Shown: positions 34,812 to 42,991 of the stretch, piece by piece
Layout: each line of letters begins with the position of its first letter
How positions within the stretch are numbered: position 1 is the first letter of the stretch
Program-made: the position numbers and the translations under genes
Notes under the pieces: generated by a model
Told to the model about the DNA's origin: nothing
Seen by the model: only the letters and a program-made list of their open reading frames with translations
Databases searched by the model: none
NCBI RefSeq assembly: GCF_018129685.1
Contig: NZ_JAFCLG010000012.1
Coordinates: 90,542-154,541 of the forward strand
Length of the DNA stretch: 64,000 nt
Reading direction: 5' to 3'
Source of the DNA: Bradyrhizobium manausense
Lineage (GTDB): Bacteria; Pseudomonadota; Alphaproteobacteria; Rhizobiales; Xanthobacteraceae

Positions 34812-34901
34812 ATGTTCCGCGTGACCGCCGATACATTGCAGGCCTGCCTCGATTTCGACCCCGAGCGAAAGCGCGATCTGACCAAGCTGCAAGGCTCCTG
34901 A
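34812..34901 (+). pseudogene. Possible N-terminal remnant of a DUF1801-like gene
   Basis: A 29-codon frame, MFRVTADTLQACLDFDPERK then RDLTKLQGS and stop. The start resembles the N-terminus of DUF1801-like proteins as I recall them, but the rest is missing and the next gene is on the opposite strand. Treated as a truncated remnant; it may also be chance. Confidence 0.3.
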
Positions 34902-34956
34902 TCTGCCGGCGCGGCAGCCAGTCGCGGAGACAATTCGATCCTGGGTTTGCCGCGCA

Positions 34957-36561
34957 TTAGCGCGAATTGCCGGGCGGCATCTTCACCGACGGAAACGCAT
35001 TGGGATCGGGTCGGGTCCACGGCAGGGACGATTTCGGCGCAGACGTCGCGCTAGGCGTCAATGTTTCGGCTGAATAGGTCGGTCGCTGCTCCACGCGACA
35101 GACGGTCTCGATCTTGTCTCCGGCCAGCCGCAACAACGTTCGTGGGGGTGTTGTACGCTGCAGCGCCCGCCCGCCGGTCCATTCGATCAGAACTTGTCCG
35201 TTCGCGCGAATGAGCGAGCTGTTCGAACCGCGGCAGTCCTGGTGCTCGTCCTGGATGTCGGCGAGCGCTTTGGCACGCGGGCTCTTCTCCAGTCGGTTGC
35301 CGTCGAGGAAAGCGATGCCGTTAAGGCTGCAACCAGCGCCCGCGCCGCTGTTGAATTCGTAATAGCCGATCCGTCCGGGCAGGCCCTTGGGGTCGAGGTT
35401 GACATCCGAATATCGCTGGAATTGCGGAGTGCCACCTCGATCCGGAAGTCCCGACTCATTGTCGACTGTGATGTCACCGGGGGCTAGCGGCTTGCTCCCG
35501 ACTTGGTCGAATGGCTTTCCATCGAAAGCATCGTGGCAAATGGCGGGAGCCCGGTTCTCCGTCAGCACGGGCGTGAAGCTTCGCTTGAAGCGGCACACCG
35601 TGCCGGCATTCGGCTTCACGATCGCGACCGGTCCGCCGTCTTCCTGATAGACAAGATAATATCCGTCGCGGAACGGCAGCATGTGCAGCTCGGGCCAGCT
35701 TCCGGATTCGGATGGTGCATCGGTTCGATCAAAGTTGATCTCTTGCTTGTCGAACGATTCCGTCAGGAGCTCTTGCTCCGAGAGTCTCCTCGCCGACGAG
35801 ACGATGGCAGGGATATGCGCCGTTCCTTGATCGAAGATGTAGACATGGTGCAATCGGCGGTCGCCGGCGATGTCGACCGGATCGGGATATCCCCATAGCT
35901 CCGCCTGGCGGCCGCGCGTGTAGAACGCCGCGACGTAGGAGCAGACATTGCTGCTGACGGTCGGATCGGCGTAGAGAAACTTGAAGTCCTCCGCCGCAGG
36001 CAACGGCTTTCCCGTGAGCGCCTGATAGCTCGAATATGCCTGCAAGCCGATCGCCGGGAGCTCGATCTTCTCGTCCCAGGTGACCGCGCGACCAAGGGAA
36101 GAGCGCACGGCATCGGCGAGATTGAGCCAGGCAATTGCACGGTCCGGAGCAAGGGCGACAACCTTCTGAAGGATCGGAATGGCCTTCTTGGGTTCGCTCG
36201 TCTTGCTCAGCCAAAAGCCGTAGTCGTTCAGGATCTCCACGCGCAGCGCCGGTTGCGTCTGGTCCGCCATGCGGTCGTCCAGCAACGAACCGACGCCTGC
36301 CTTTTCCAGCTTGGTTGCAAGGTCGGCAGACAATTGCCCGAGGGACGCGGGCACTTCCAGATAGGGCATCGCTGCGATGAGCGACTTGGGAAACTGTCTC
36401 CGCGCCGCGGCGTATTGGGCGAGCAACTCATCGTGAACGCGTTTCAACCGGGCTACATCCACGGTGGCCGGGCGCTCTGCGGCTTTGATGCGGGGACAGG
36501 TTCCGCACACGGAAATCAAGACCGCGATCAAAATCATGGTGTCGGAATATCGTAGCTTCAC
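34957..36561 (-). CDS. Secreted protein of unknown function with TPR-like segment
   Basis: 534-aa exported protein, not recognised. Signal sequence MILIAVLISVCGTCPRIKA starts at residue 9. Residues ~100-145 contain one clear TPR-like unit (AIPILQKVVALAPDRAIAWL). The C-terminal two-thirds are beta-rich, with paired cysteines (VCSYVAAFY, TVCRFKRSF, AGCSLNGIA, QDCRGSNSS) suggesting disulfides in the periplasm. The end is Pro/Ser-rich. Codon use is less GC-biased than the flanking core genes. No catalytic motif found. An intact gene by length and signal peptide. Confidence 0.75.
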   Translation of the reverse strand: MKLRYSDTMILIAVLISVCGTCPRIKAAERPATVDVARLKRVHDELLAQYAAARRQFPKSLIAAMPYLEVPASLGQLSADLATKLEKAGVGSLLDDRMADQTQPALRVEILNDYGFWLSKTSEPKKAIPILQKVVALAPDRAIAWLNLADAVRSSLGRAVTWDEKIELPAIGLQAYSSYQALTGKPLPAAEDFKFLYADPTVSSNVCSYVAAFYTRGRQAELWGYPDPVDIAGDRRLHHVYIFDQGTAHIPAIVSSARRLSEQELLTESFDKQEINFDRTDAPSESGSWPELHMLPFRDGYYLVYQEDGGPVAIVKPNAGTVCRFKRSFTPVLTENRAPAICHDAFDGKPFDQVGSKPLAPGDITVDNESGLPDRGGTPQFQRYSDVNLDPKGLPGRIGYYEFNSGAGAGCSLNGIAFLDGNRLEKSPRAKALADIQDEHQDCRGSNSSLIRANGQVLIEWTGGRALQRTTPPRTLLRLAGDKIETVCRVEQRPTYSAETLTPSATSAPKSSLPWTRPDPNAFPSVKMPPGNSR

Positions 36562-36839
36562 GGTGATGTCCCCTCATTGCGCCAACTATGTCGGCGGCGA
36601 CATCTGAAGTCGCGCCGAGCAAAGCCGCAAGCGTCGTTCCCATCAATATTCTGCCCTGTGCGGTCCGGGTTTGTCCGGATTTGTGAGCACCCGTGCGTGG
36701 GTGGCACGTGGCATCAGGCCGAGCGACCGGGGCATCATGATCGGCGGGGATTCGTCCATTGCGAGAGCACCCGCAGCTGCCTTTCAGTCGCCGCCAGCTT
36801 CTCGCGATCACGTCGTTGTCCGCCGCATCAGCGCAGAGT

Positions 36840-37304
36840 CTATCGATGCTGCGACACCAGCGCGCGATTCCACAGCACCGAGAAGTGGCCCGCGTCGGCG
36901 GCATAAGTCATCTGGAACAACTGAGGCCCGGCATCTTCCGTGACGTAGCGCAGGTGGACGCCGAGATCGACCTTGCCGGGATTGGCGGCATCGGCAAACC
37001 AAGTGTCGGAGAAGGCACCGACGGCGGCAAATGCCTTCGGCTCCAGGAGCGATTCATTCACTAAATGTGGCCGCGGATCGAGGCCGGGGTTCGCAGCAAA
37101 ATCGCGCAGTCTCGCGATGATCGCGATCTGGTTGGTTGATAGGCCAAAACCCCGCATGGCCTGTTCGGTCAGCGGTTGACATGGACCGAGGACGCCAGCC
37201 CTGGTCAACGCGCAGATGCTGAATCCGTCCGGATCAACATTCTGCGCGCGCCCCGCGGCCGCCGTGGCGAGCAGGCCGAGCAGGAAAATGACGGTCAGGC
37301 GCAC
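36840..37304 (-). CDS. Secreted hypothetical protein (154 aa)
   Basis: GTG at 37304 begins VRLTVIFLLGLLATAAAGRAQ, a clean Sec signal with cleavage after GRA; AGAGG lies 5 bases before it. Mature part has two cysteines (SICALTRAGVLGPCQPL) and a C-terminal segment VLWNRALVSQHR. No family recognised. It is the next gene after the 534-aa secreted protein (278-bp gap in which nothing was seen), same strand. A longer form from ATG 37379 would mask the signal. Confidence 0.65.
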   Translation of the reverse strand: MRLTVIFLLGLLATAAAGRAQNVDPDGFSICALTRAGVLGPCQPLTEQAMRGFGLSTNQIAIIARLRDFAANPGLDPRPHLVNESLLEPKAFAAVGAFSDTWFADAANPGKVDLGVHLRYVTEDAGPQLFQMTYAADAGHFSVLWNRALVSQHR

Positions 37305-37367
37305 AACGACCTCTGCAACAATCTGCTCCTTGGGTCGCCGCCGATAACAAATCGGTTCACGCGATCG

Positions 37368-37389
37368 GTCGGGGCCCACAGGCCCCGAC
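37368..37389. other. Perfect hairpin after the TonB-receptor gene
   Basis: GTCGGGGCC, CACA loop, GGCCCCGAC: a 9-bp perfect stem starting 11 bp past the receptor stop (minus strand). There is no T tract on either side, so it may stabilise mRNA ends or work with Rho rather than terminate by itself. Confidence 0.5.
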
Positions 37390-37399
37390 TGGCGTGCAG

Positions 37400-39667
37400 C
37401 TAGAACCGCTGCGACATGCCGACATAGAAGCCGCGCCGCGGTCCGTATTGCGGAGCGAACACGCCGATGCCGGAGCCGTCGCGGATCTGGTAGATCGTGT
37501 CGAACACGTTGACGACGTCGAAGCGCAGCGTCGTCGGCTTGTTCGGCGCGACGATGTTGAAATCGTGCGACAGGCCGAGATTGACCTGCGTATAGCCCGG
37601 CAGATGGTCGGTGTTGGCAAAGCCCGAGCGCAGGCCGCTGCCATGGATCATCGAGACGCTGTAGCGCGTGCCCTCCCAGAGATAGGACGCGCCGGCCGAC
37701 CCCGACAGCATCTGCGCATGGTCGGTGTAGATGTAATGGCCGGCGATATAGGCAAGCTCGTCCGCGCCGAACAGATACTGGTTCGAGACGACGGTGGTCG
37801 CGATCTGCTTGGCCCAGGCGAGGTTGGCATAGGCGCTGAAATTGCCGTTCCTGTAGGTCGATTTCAGCTCGACGCCGACATTCTCGCCGCGATCGTAGTT
37901 GAAGCCGCTCAGCACATAGGCGGCGCCGAACTGGCCGTCGTCGAGCAGGTCGCGCGCCTTCTTGTAATAGGCGTCGGCGCCGACCTCGAGGCCCGGGATC
38001 GGGTCAATCTTCTGCGTCACGCCGACGTCGAACACGTGCGAGCGTTCGGGGAGCACCGGGCTGTTCTGGCCGACCTGCGGCGTCTGCGTGTTGACAGGCG
38101 CGCCGGGCGGGGTGACCAGTGCGAGATTGACGGGGGACGCGATCACCTGCGAAGGCGGGGTGAAGTTGCGCGCATAGCCGGCATGGAAGGCGGTGCCGTC
38201 GAACGGCTTCCAGGTCAGGCTGACGCGCGGGCTGAGCTGGTTCGCATCGACGAATTGGACCATCTGGTCGAAGCGCAGGCCGGCATTCAGGGTCAGATTG
38301 TTGGTGATCTTCCATTCGTCCTGGACATAAGTCCCGATCAGCCAGCCGGTCTTGGCGTTGGAATCGAACACCGAGAACGGCGCGTCGATCGTGCCGTCCG
38401 TCGGGTCGGTGGGATCCACCAGCGGCAGCACCGTGGTGCCACTGTTGACCAGCGTCCGTTCCGCGCTCACCGACAGGCCGAAGCGCAGCGTGTGCGCATG
38501 GCCGATGCGCCAGGACGTGTCCTGCTGGATGCCGTTGACCACGCTCTGGCGATAGACGTCCGACGACACGCCGTTGAAGACGAGATCGCCGATCGCATCA
38601 GGATAGAAGTGCAACAGGCTGGTGCGGTTGAAATAGGACGTCTGCGCGTCGAACTCGCCGTTCGACGTCTGGTAAGACACGACGTTGAACTGGTTGAACT
38701 CGTTCTGGTGCTCGTTGAGCCGGGACGAGTCGAAACTCGAGACGCCGAACGCCGTATTGTTCGGCGTCTGGCCTGGATTGTTGGGGATCTGGAAGGTCGC
38801 ATTCGACACGCCGCTCATGAAGGTGAGGCGGCTCATCGGATCGATCATCGTCGACAGATAGAGAAATCCCTTCTCCTGGTTGGTGCGGTCGTGGATCGCA
38901 TTGACCGACGGGGTCGGGTTCTCGATGCCGAGATTGTTCTGCAGGAAGCGTCCGGACAGGAAATACTGCGTCTGCCCGGCCGTCCCGCCATATTCCACAT
39001 TGGTGGAGATGGTGCCGTGGCTGCCGCCATAGACGCCGACCGCGCCTGTGTTGTTGAAGGCGTCGGCCTTGGTGGAGATGTCGAGCACACCGGCCGTTCG
39101 CAGCCCGTATTGCGCCGGCAATGCGCCGGTGAGCAGGCTGAGGCTGCCGACGATACCGGTGTCGAGGATCTGCCCGAACGCACCGACGCCGTCAGGAAGC
39201 ATGACGCCGTTGATGCGATATTGCAGATTGGCGTGCTCGTTGCGGATATGCAGGTCGCCGCTTGCCGCCGAGTCCTGGGTGACACCGGGGAATTGCAGCA
39301 GCACCTTGTCGAGCGAGGCATTGCTGCCCTGCGGCAGCGCCTCGATCGCCTGGTGCGTGAGTGTGTGGGCCGTGGCCCCGCCGGGCGGAAGAATGGATTG
39401 GCGCGCGGCATCCAGCCGTTCGCCCGCGCCCTCGACGGCGGCCGGTGCCTCGGTCTGTGGCCGGGCCTGCGGCGATGCGCGCCGCTTGGCGACGGCGACG
39501 CGAACCTTGGGCCGGCGCGGCGCCTGCGCCTGCTTCGGTGCATCGACTTCGACGGCCGGCAGCGTCGTCGTGGGGGCCGTCGTCTGCGCCATGGCGCCGC
39601 CGCCGGGATGGAGCAACGTGAGGGCGGCGAGGCTCGAGCCCGCCAATATCGCTTTTGAAGACACCAT
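37400..39667 (-). CDS. TonB-dependent outer-membrane receptor
   Basis: 755-aa receptor. Signal peptide MVSSKAILAGSSLAALTLLH; then a Pro/Arg/Ala-rich extension (LPAVEVDAPKQAQAPRRPK and KRRASPQARPQTE) before the plug, whose conserved parts are LDKVLLQFPGV and HIRNEHANLQYRINGV. A ~600-residue beta-barrel follows and ends GFYVGMSQRF with the C-terminal Phe needed for assembly. No cysteine-rich or siderophore-specific motif is visible. The DUF2946 gene 149 bp upstream and the 25-bp palindrome before it suggest metal uptake (zinc, copper or similar) rather than ferric siderophore, as inference. Confidence 0.92.
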   Translation of the reverse strand: MVSSKAILAGSSLAALTLLHPGGGAMAQTTAPTTTLPAVEVDAPKQAQAPRRPKVRVAVAKRRASPQARPQTEAPAAVEGAGERLDAARQSILPPGGATAHTLTHQAIEALPQGSNASLDKVLLQFPGVTQDSAASGDLHIRNEHANLQYRINGVMLPDGVGAFGQILDTGIVGSLSLLTGALPAQYGLRTAGVLDISTKADAFNNTGAVGVYGGSHGTISTNVEYGGTAGQTQYFLSGRFLQNNLGIENPTPSVNAIHDRTNQEKGFLYLSTMIDPMSRLTFMSGVSNATFQIPNNPGQTPNNTAFGVSSFDSSRLNEHQNEFNQFNVVSYQTSNGEFDAQTSYFNRTSLLHFYPDAIGDLVFNGVSSDVYRQSVVNGIQQDTSWRIGHAHTLRFGLSVSAERTLVNSGTTVLPLVDPTDPTDGTIDAPFSVFDSNAKTGWLIGTYVQDEWKITNNLTLNAGLRFDQMVQFVDANQLSPRVSLTWKPFDGTAFHAGYARNFTPPSQVIASPVNLALVTPPGAPVNTQTPQVGQNSPVLPERSHVFDVGVTQKIDPIPGLEVGADAYYKKARDLLDDGQFGAAYVLSGFNYDRGENVGVELKSTYRNGNFSAYANLAWAKQIATTVVSNQYLFGADELAYIAGHYIYTDHAQMLSGSAGASYLWEGTRYSVSMIHGSGLRSGFANTDHLPGYTQVNLGLSHDFNIVAPNKPTTLRFDVVNVFDTIYQIRDGSGIGVFAPQYGPRRGFYVGMSQRF

Positions 39668-39816
39668 TGTCCTGATTTCCGATCGCGCACCGCCGCTCTC
39701 GTTTTCGAGGCTTTGCAGGCGGCACGCGCCGTCGACACGCGACGGATCATCTTCGATAGCCTTGCGGGATCGGCGCGATGGACGGCCGATGCAGAAGGCA
39801 GCTCAATCGATGGAGA

Positions 39817-40215
39817 TCAGGAGGCGGGAGGGGCGCGCGGCTGGAACGCGTGGCTGGCCGATTCCAGATGGATGAATTCGGCGTCGGTGGTGCGGTAGAG
39901 CAGCTCGACCGCGTGCGGCAGCAACAGCAGCGGCGGCGTCGCTGATATGATCGTGCCGGCCATCGCGACCAGCGCGCAGATCGCGCAGACGTCGTCGCCC
40001 GGTTGTTCGCGATCGGGATTTGTCGGCGACGGCTTCTGGATCGCCGCGCCGTGGGTCGAGGCGAGGATCTCGCCGCTGTCAGTCAGTTGCGACTGCGCGA
40101 GCGGCGCTGCCTGCGCGAAGAAGTGGCTATGGCCGAAGGTCAGCGCGAACTGCACCAGCATCGCAAACAATGCGAGCCGGGCGCCGTGCCTGATATTCGA
40201 CCGGAACCACTTCAT
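39817..40215 (-). CDS. DUF2946-type small exported protein
   Basis: 132-aa protein with a signal-anchor (ARLALFAMLVQFALTFGHSH), a polar centre and a second hydrophobic segment preceded by CAICALVAMAGTII; the His-Ser-His and Cys-x2-Cys pairs could bind metal. This matches the DUF2946 family, usually found beside TonB receptors or copper genes. Same strand as, and 149 bp upstream of, the receptor gene; first gene after the palindrome at 40256-40280, so both are probably cotranscribed and coregulated. Confidence 0.82.
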   Translation of the reverse strand: MKWFRSNIRHGARLALFAMLVQFALTFGHSHFFAQAAPLAQSQLTDSGEILASTHGAAIQKPSPTNPDREQPGDDVCAICALVAMAGTIISATPPLLLLPHAVELLYRTTDAEFIHLESASHAFQPRAPPAS

Positions 40216-40255
40216 CTGAAAACGCCACCCCGCATCGCAAGGCGCCGACCGGCGA

Positions 40256-40280
40256 CGCGATGTTACATTGTAACATCGCG
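40256..40280. promoter_or_regulatory. Perfect 25-bp palindrome, candidate Zur-type operator
   Basis: CGCGATGTTACA-T-TGTAACATCGCG, a perfect palindrome with a one-base centre, 41 bp upstream of the DUF2946 start. Its core GTTACATTGTAAC fits the general GTTAY-N2-TRTAAC form of Fur-superfamily (Zur) sites in alphaproteobacteria. Position and perfection support an operator for the DUF2946/TonB-receptor genes; the regulator identity is inference. Confidence 0.65.
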
Positions 40281-40785
40281 CAATCGGTTTGTGGATGTCA
40301 ACCGCGCGAGCACCCTATCGCGCAGTGTGACCGCGCGATGTGTCGTTCGGGCAACTCGATCAGGTCTGATGCGGCAACGAGGAAGATGTGCTTCCTCTCC
40401 CGCTTGCGGGCAGAGCAATCGCATATGACCTTTCCAGGATTTGCGCAGGCCGTTCCCGGACGTCATGGCCGGGCTTGTCCCGGCCATCCACGACCTTTCC
40501 CACAGCACGAAGAACGTGGATGCCCGGGACAAGCCCGGGCATGACGAGTTTGTGGCCCGAGCATCTCCAACCAACGCAATCCGCCATATGCGATTGCCCT
40601 GCGCTTGCGGGGGAGGGCTGGGGTGGGGGCTGTTGCCGCATTGGGATTGTCGAGAATTGCGGAGGATGTCCCCAAGTGGTGAGAACCCTCACCCGCGGCG
40701 CGCGGGACGATGCTGCGCATCGCCCGGGGCGCATCGACCTCTCCCGCAAGCGGGAGAGGCGGAGCAAGCCTCACACCTCAGGAGT
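40281..40785. other. Gene-free 505-bp stretch made of nested palindromic repeats
   Basis: No convincing reading frame. From 40383 it is a mosaic: a CTCTCCCGCTTGCGGG half-site (~40395), GCAATCGCATATG (40415-40427), a full family B element (40461-40546), the reverse partner CATATGCGATTGC (40585-40597), GCGCTTGCGGGGGAGGG (~40601), and CTCTCCCGCAAGCGGGAGAG (40740-40759), a perfect 20-base palindrome. The part from 40281 to 40382 shows no feature. Confidence 0.7.
40461..40546. repeat. Palindromic intergenic element, family B copy 1
   Basis: 86-bp element with near-perfect 32-base arms: left begins CGTCATGGCCGGGCTTGTCC (40461), right ends with ACAAGCCCGGGCATGACG (40546); each arm is itself a hairpin around GGGCTTGTCCCGG. 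A second copy lies at 42869-42954. Confidence 0.88.
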
Positions 40786-42849
40786 TCACCGCCCCTCGCG
40801 CACCCAGGTCGCGGCGAACGCGCCGAGCAGCAGCAGCAGGCCGATCACGCCGGCGAAGATCGGCAGCACGCCGACGCCCTTGACCACGCTGGCGTCGCGC
40901 ATCCGCACGCCCATCCAGCCGTCGCCCGCGAAGATGCCGGTCGAGCGCACCGGGACGATGCGCGGCAGCTCGACGCTGCCGCCGTCGGCGATCCGCACCG
41001 AACTGCCGCCGGTGGCTTGCGTCAGCGGCTTCAGCGCCTCGGTGGTGGAGGTGACTTCCGAAAACTCCTTCGGGTTGGTCGGACCGACATTGATCAGCGC
41101 CTTCAGCGTGCCGTCGGTGGCCTGCCAGAGGCCGAGCTCGCTGGCCGGCAGGCTGGCACGCCACTCGCCGGGGTCGCCGGAATTGAGCGTGAGATCATGC
41201 GACACACCGGAGGGCGAGGTCACCGTCACCGGCTGCACGCTGTCCGCCATGGTCTGGCGCACGACGATGAGATCCTTGCCCTGCACCTGCAGGCGCAGCG
41301 CCTCTTCATCGAGGTCCGGCTGCTTCATCAGCCAGTGCGACATCCGCCTCAGCAGATCGAGATGCGGGCCACCGCCTTCATAGCCGCGCGCCCACAGCCA
41401 GATGTGGTCGGACAGCAGCAGCGCGACGCGGCCCTCGCCGAAGCGCGACAGGAACAGCAGCGGCTTGCCGTCCGCGCCGGTCATCACCGGCGGGTTGACC
41501 GAATTGCGGGTGTCGACGGTGCGGAAGAAGCGGCTCCAATGCGGCGGCTCGGAGGCCGCGCCTTCAAGCCCGCGCGTCACCGGATGGCGTTTGCCGAGAT
41601 CGGACAGATGCGCATAGAACGGCTTCTCGGTGACGCCGACGGGTTCGGCCGGCAGCACCGAATCCAGCGGCGTCCGCCAGATGCTGGTGGTCGAGGCGTA
41701 GTCCGGACCCGCCGAGACCAGCACGGCGCCGCCGGCGCGCACATAGCGCGCGATGTTGTCGAAATAGGCAATCGGCAGCACACCCTGGCGGGCGTAGCGG
41801 TCGAAGATGATCAGCTGGAATTCGTTGATCTTCTGCTGGAACAGCTCGCGGGTCGGAAACGCGATCAGCGACAATTCGTTGATCGGCGTGCCGTCCTGCT
41901 TCTCCGGCGGGCGCAGAATGGTGAAATGAACGAGGTCGACGCTGGCGTCGGACTTGAGGAGGTTACGCCAGGTCCGCTCGCCGGAATGCGGCTCGCCCGA
42001 GACCAGCAGCACGCGCAGCTTGTCGCGCACGCCGTCGATGGCAACGACCGCGCGGTTGTTCACCAGAGTCAATTCTCGCTCGAGTGGCGAGGCCTCGATC
42101 TCGACGATGTTCGAGCCGGCATGCTTGATCTCGACGTCGACGCTTGCGCTCTGGCCGCTCGTCAGCGTGCGCTCGTTGATGACCTCGCCGTCACGGCGGA
42201 TCGTGACCCTGGCGCGTTCGTTGCTGACGCCCTGGTCGTCGAGCTTGTAGGTGATGGTCTGGTTCTGGCCGACGATGCCGAAGCGCGGCGCCGCCGTGAT
42301 CGCGATGCGGCGGTCGCGCTCGTCCTTCTGTCCGGTGATCAGCGCCTGCACCGGCGCCTGGAAGCCGAGCGCGGCGGCGTTGGCCGGAATGTCATGGACG
42401 CGGCCGTCGGTGATCAGGAACGCGCCGGCGACGCGGTCGACCGGCACGTCCGACAGCGCTGAGGCGAGCGCGCCGAACAGTTTTGTGCCGTCGGTCTCGC
42501 CGTCGGCCTGTCCGGCATCGACGACGCGCACCTCCAGCCCCTTGATCTTCTTCAGGCCGTCGACCAGCGCTTCCTGCGCCTTCGCGGCTTCCTGGTTGCG
42601 CTTGCCGAAATTCTGGCTGGGGCTCTTGTCGACTACGACGGCGGCGACCGAGGTCAGGGGATCGCGGTCCTCGCGCGTGAAGGAGGGATTGGCGAGCGCC
42701 AGCAGAAACAGCGCCAGTGCCGCCACCCGCACGGCAGCACCGCGGGCCCGCGCGACCAGCAGCACGATTGCGATGACCACGATGGCCGCGAGCGCGATCC
42801 AGAGGACGATCGCGGGAACCAGCGGCGTGAACGCGATGCCGTAATTCAT
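40786..42849 (-). CDS. Membrane protein with VWA-like and glutamine-amidotransferase-like parts
   Basis: 687-aa inner-membrane protein, last gene of a MoxR-type operon. Two N-terminal helices (ALAAIVVIAIVLLVARARGA and VAALALFLLALANPSF) precede VAAVVVDKSPSQNFGKRNQE, where a VWA MIDAS motif (DxSxS) would be; here it is D-K-S-P-S, so metal binding is plausible. The centre (LRVLLVSGEPHSGERTWRNL to GRVALLLSDHIWLWARGYEG) resembles the class I amidotransferase-like fold of BatA-type operon proteins. A single helix (VLPIFAGVIGLLLLLGAFAA) ends the protein. Probably part of a membrane complex served by the MoxR chaperone; exact role unknown. Confidence 0.8.
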   Translation of the reverse strand: MNYGIAFTPLVPAIVLWIALAAIVVIAIVLLVARARGAAVRVAALALFLLALANPSFTREDRDPLTSVAAVVVDKSPSQNFGKRNQEAAKAQEALVDGLKKIKGLEVRVVDAGQADGETDGTKLFGALASALSDVPVDRVAGAFLITDGRVHDIPANAAALGFQAPVQALITGQKDERDRRIAITAAPRFGIVGQNQTITYKLDDQGVSNERARVTIRRDGEVINERTLTSGQSASVDVEIKHAGSNIVEIEASPLERELTLVNNRAVVAIDGVRDKLRVLLVSGEPHSGERTWRNLLKSDASVDLVHFTILRPPEKQDGTPINELSLIAFPTRELFQQKINEFQLIIFDRYARQGVLPIAYFDNIARYVRAGGAVLVSAGPDYASTTSIWRTPLDSVLPAEPVGVTEKPFYAHLSDLGKRHPVTRGLEGAASEPPHWSRFFRTVDTRNSVNPPVMTGADGKPLLFLSRFGEGRVALLLSDHIWLWARGYEGGGPHLDLLRRMSHWLMKQPDLDEEALRLQVQGKDLIVVRQTMADSVQPVTVTSPSGVSHDLTLNSGDPGEWRASLPASELGLWQATDGTLKALINVGPTNPKEFSEVTSTTEALKPLTQATGGSSVRIADGGSVELPRIVPVRSTGIFAGDGWMGVRMRDASVVKGVGVLPIFAGVIGLLLLLGAFAATWVREGR

Positions 42850-42868
42850 GGCCTCACTCTTTCGGCAT

Positions 42869-42954
42869 CGTCATGCCCGGGCTTGTCCCGGGCATCCACG
42901 TTCCCGGTGCCGTGCGGCAAGGCGCGGATAGCCGGGACAAGCCCGGCCATGACG
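42869..42954. repeat. Palindromic intergenic element, family B copy 2
   Basis: 86-bp copy: left arm begins CGTCATGCCCGGGCTTGTCC (42869), right arm ends ACAAGCCCGGCCATGACG (42954). It sits inside the MoxR operon, in the 142-bp gap between the DUF4159 gene and the next gene. Confidence 0.88.
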
Positions 42955-42991
42955 GCTTCAGTTTGGCGGGCACCGAGCTTCGAAACCCGCA

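Noticed and set aside
40441..42462. A 673-codon plus-strand frame antisense to the VWA-like gene
   Set aside because: Starts in the palindromic repeats, lacks a ribosome site and any domain; shadow of the minus-strand gene.
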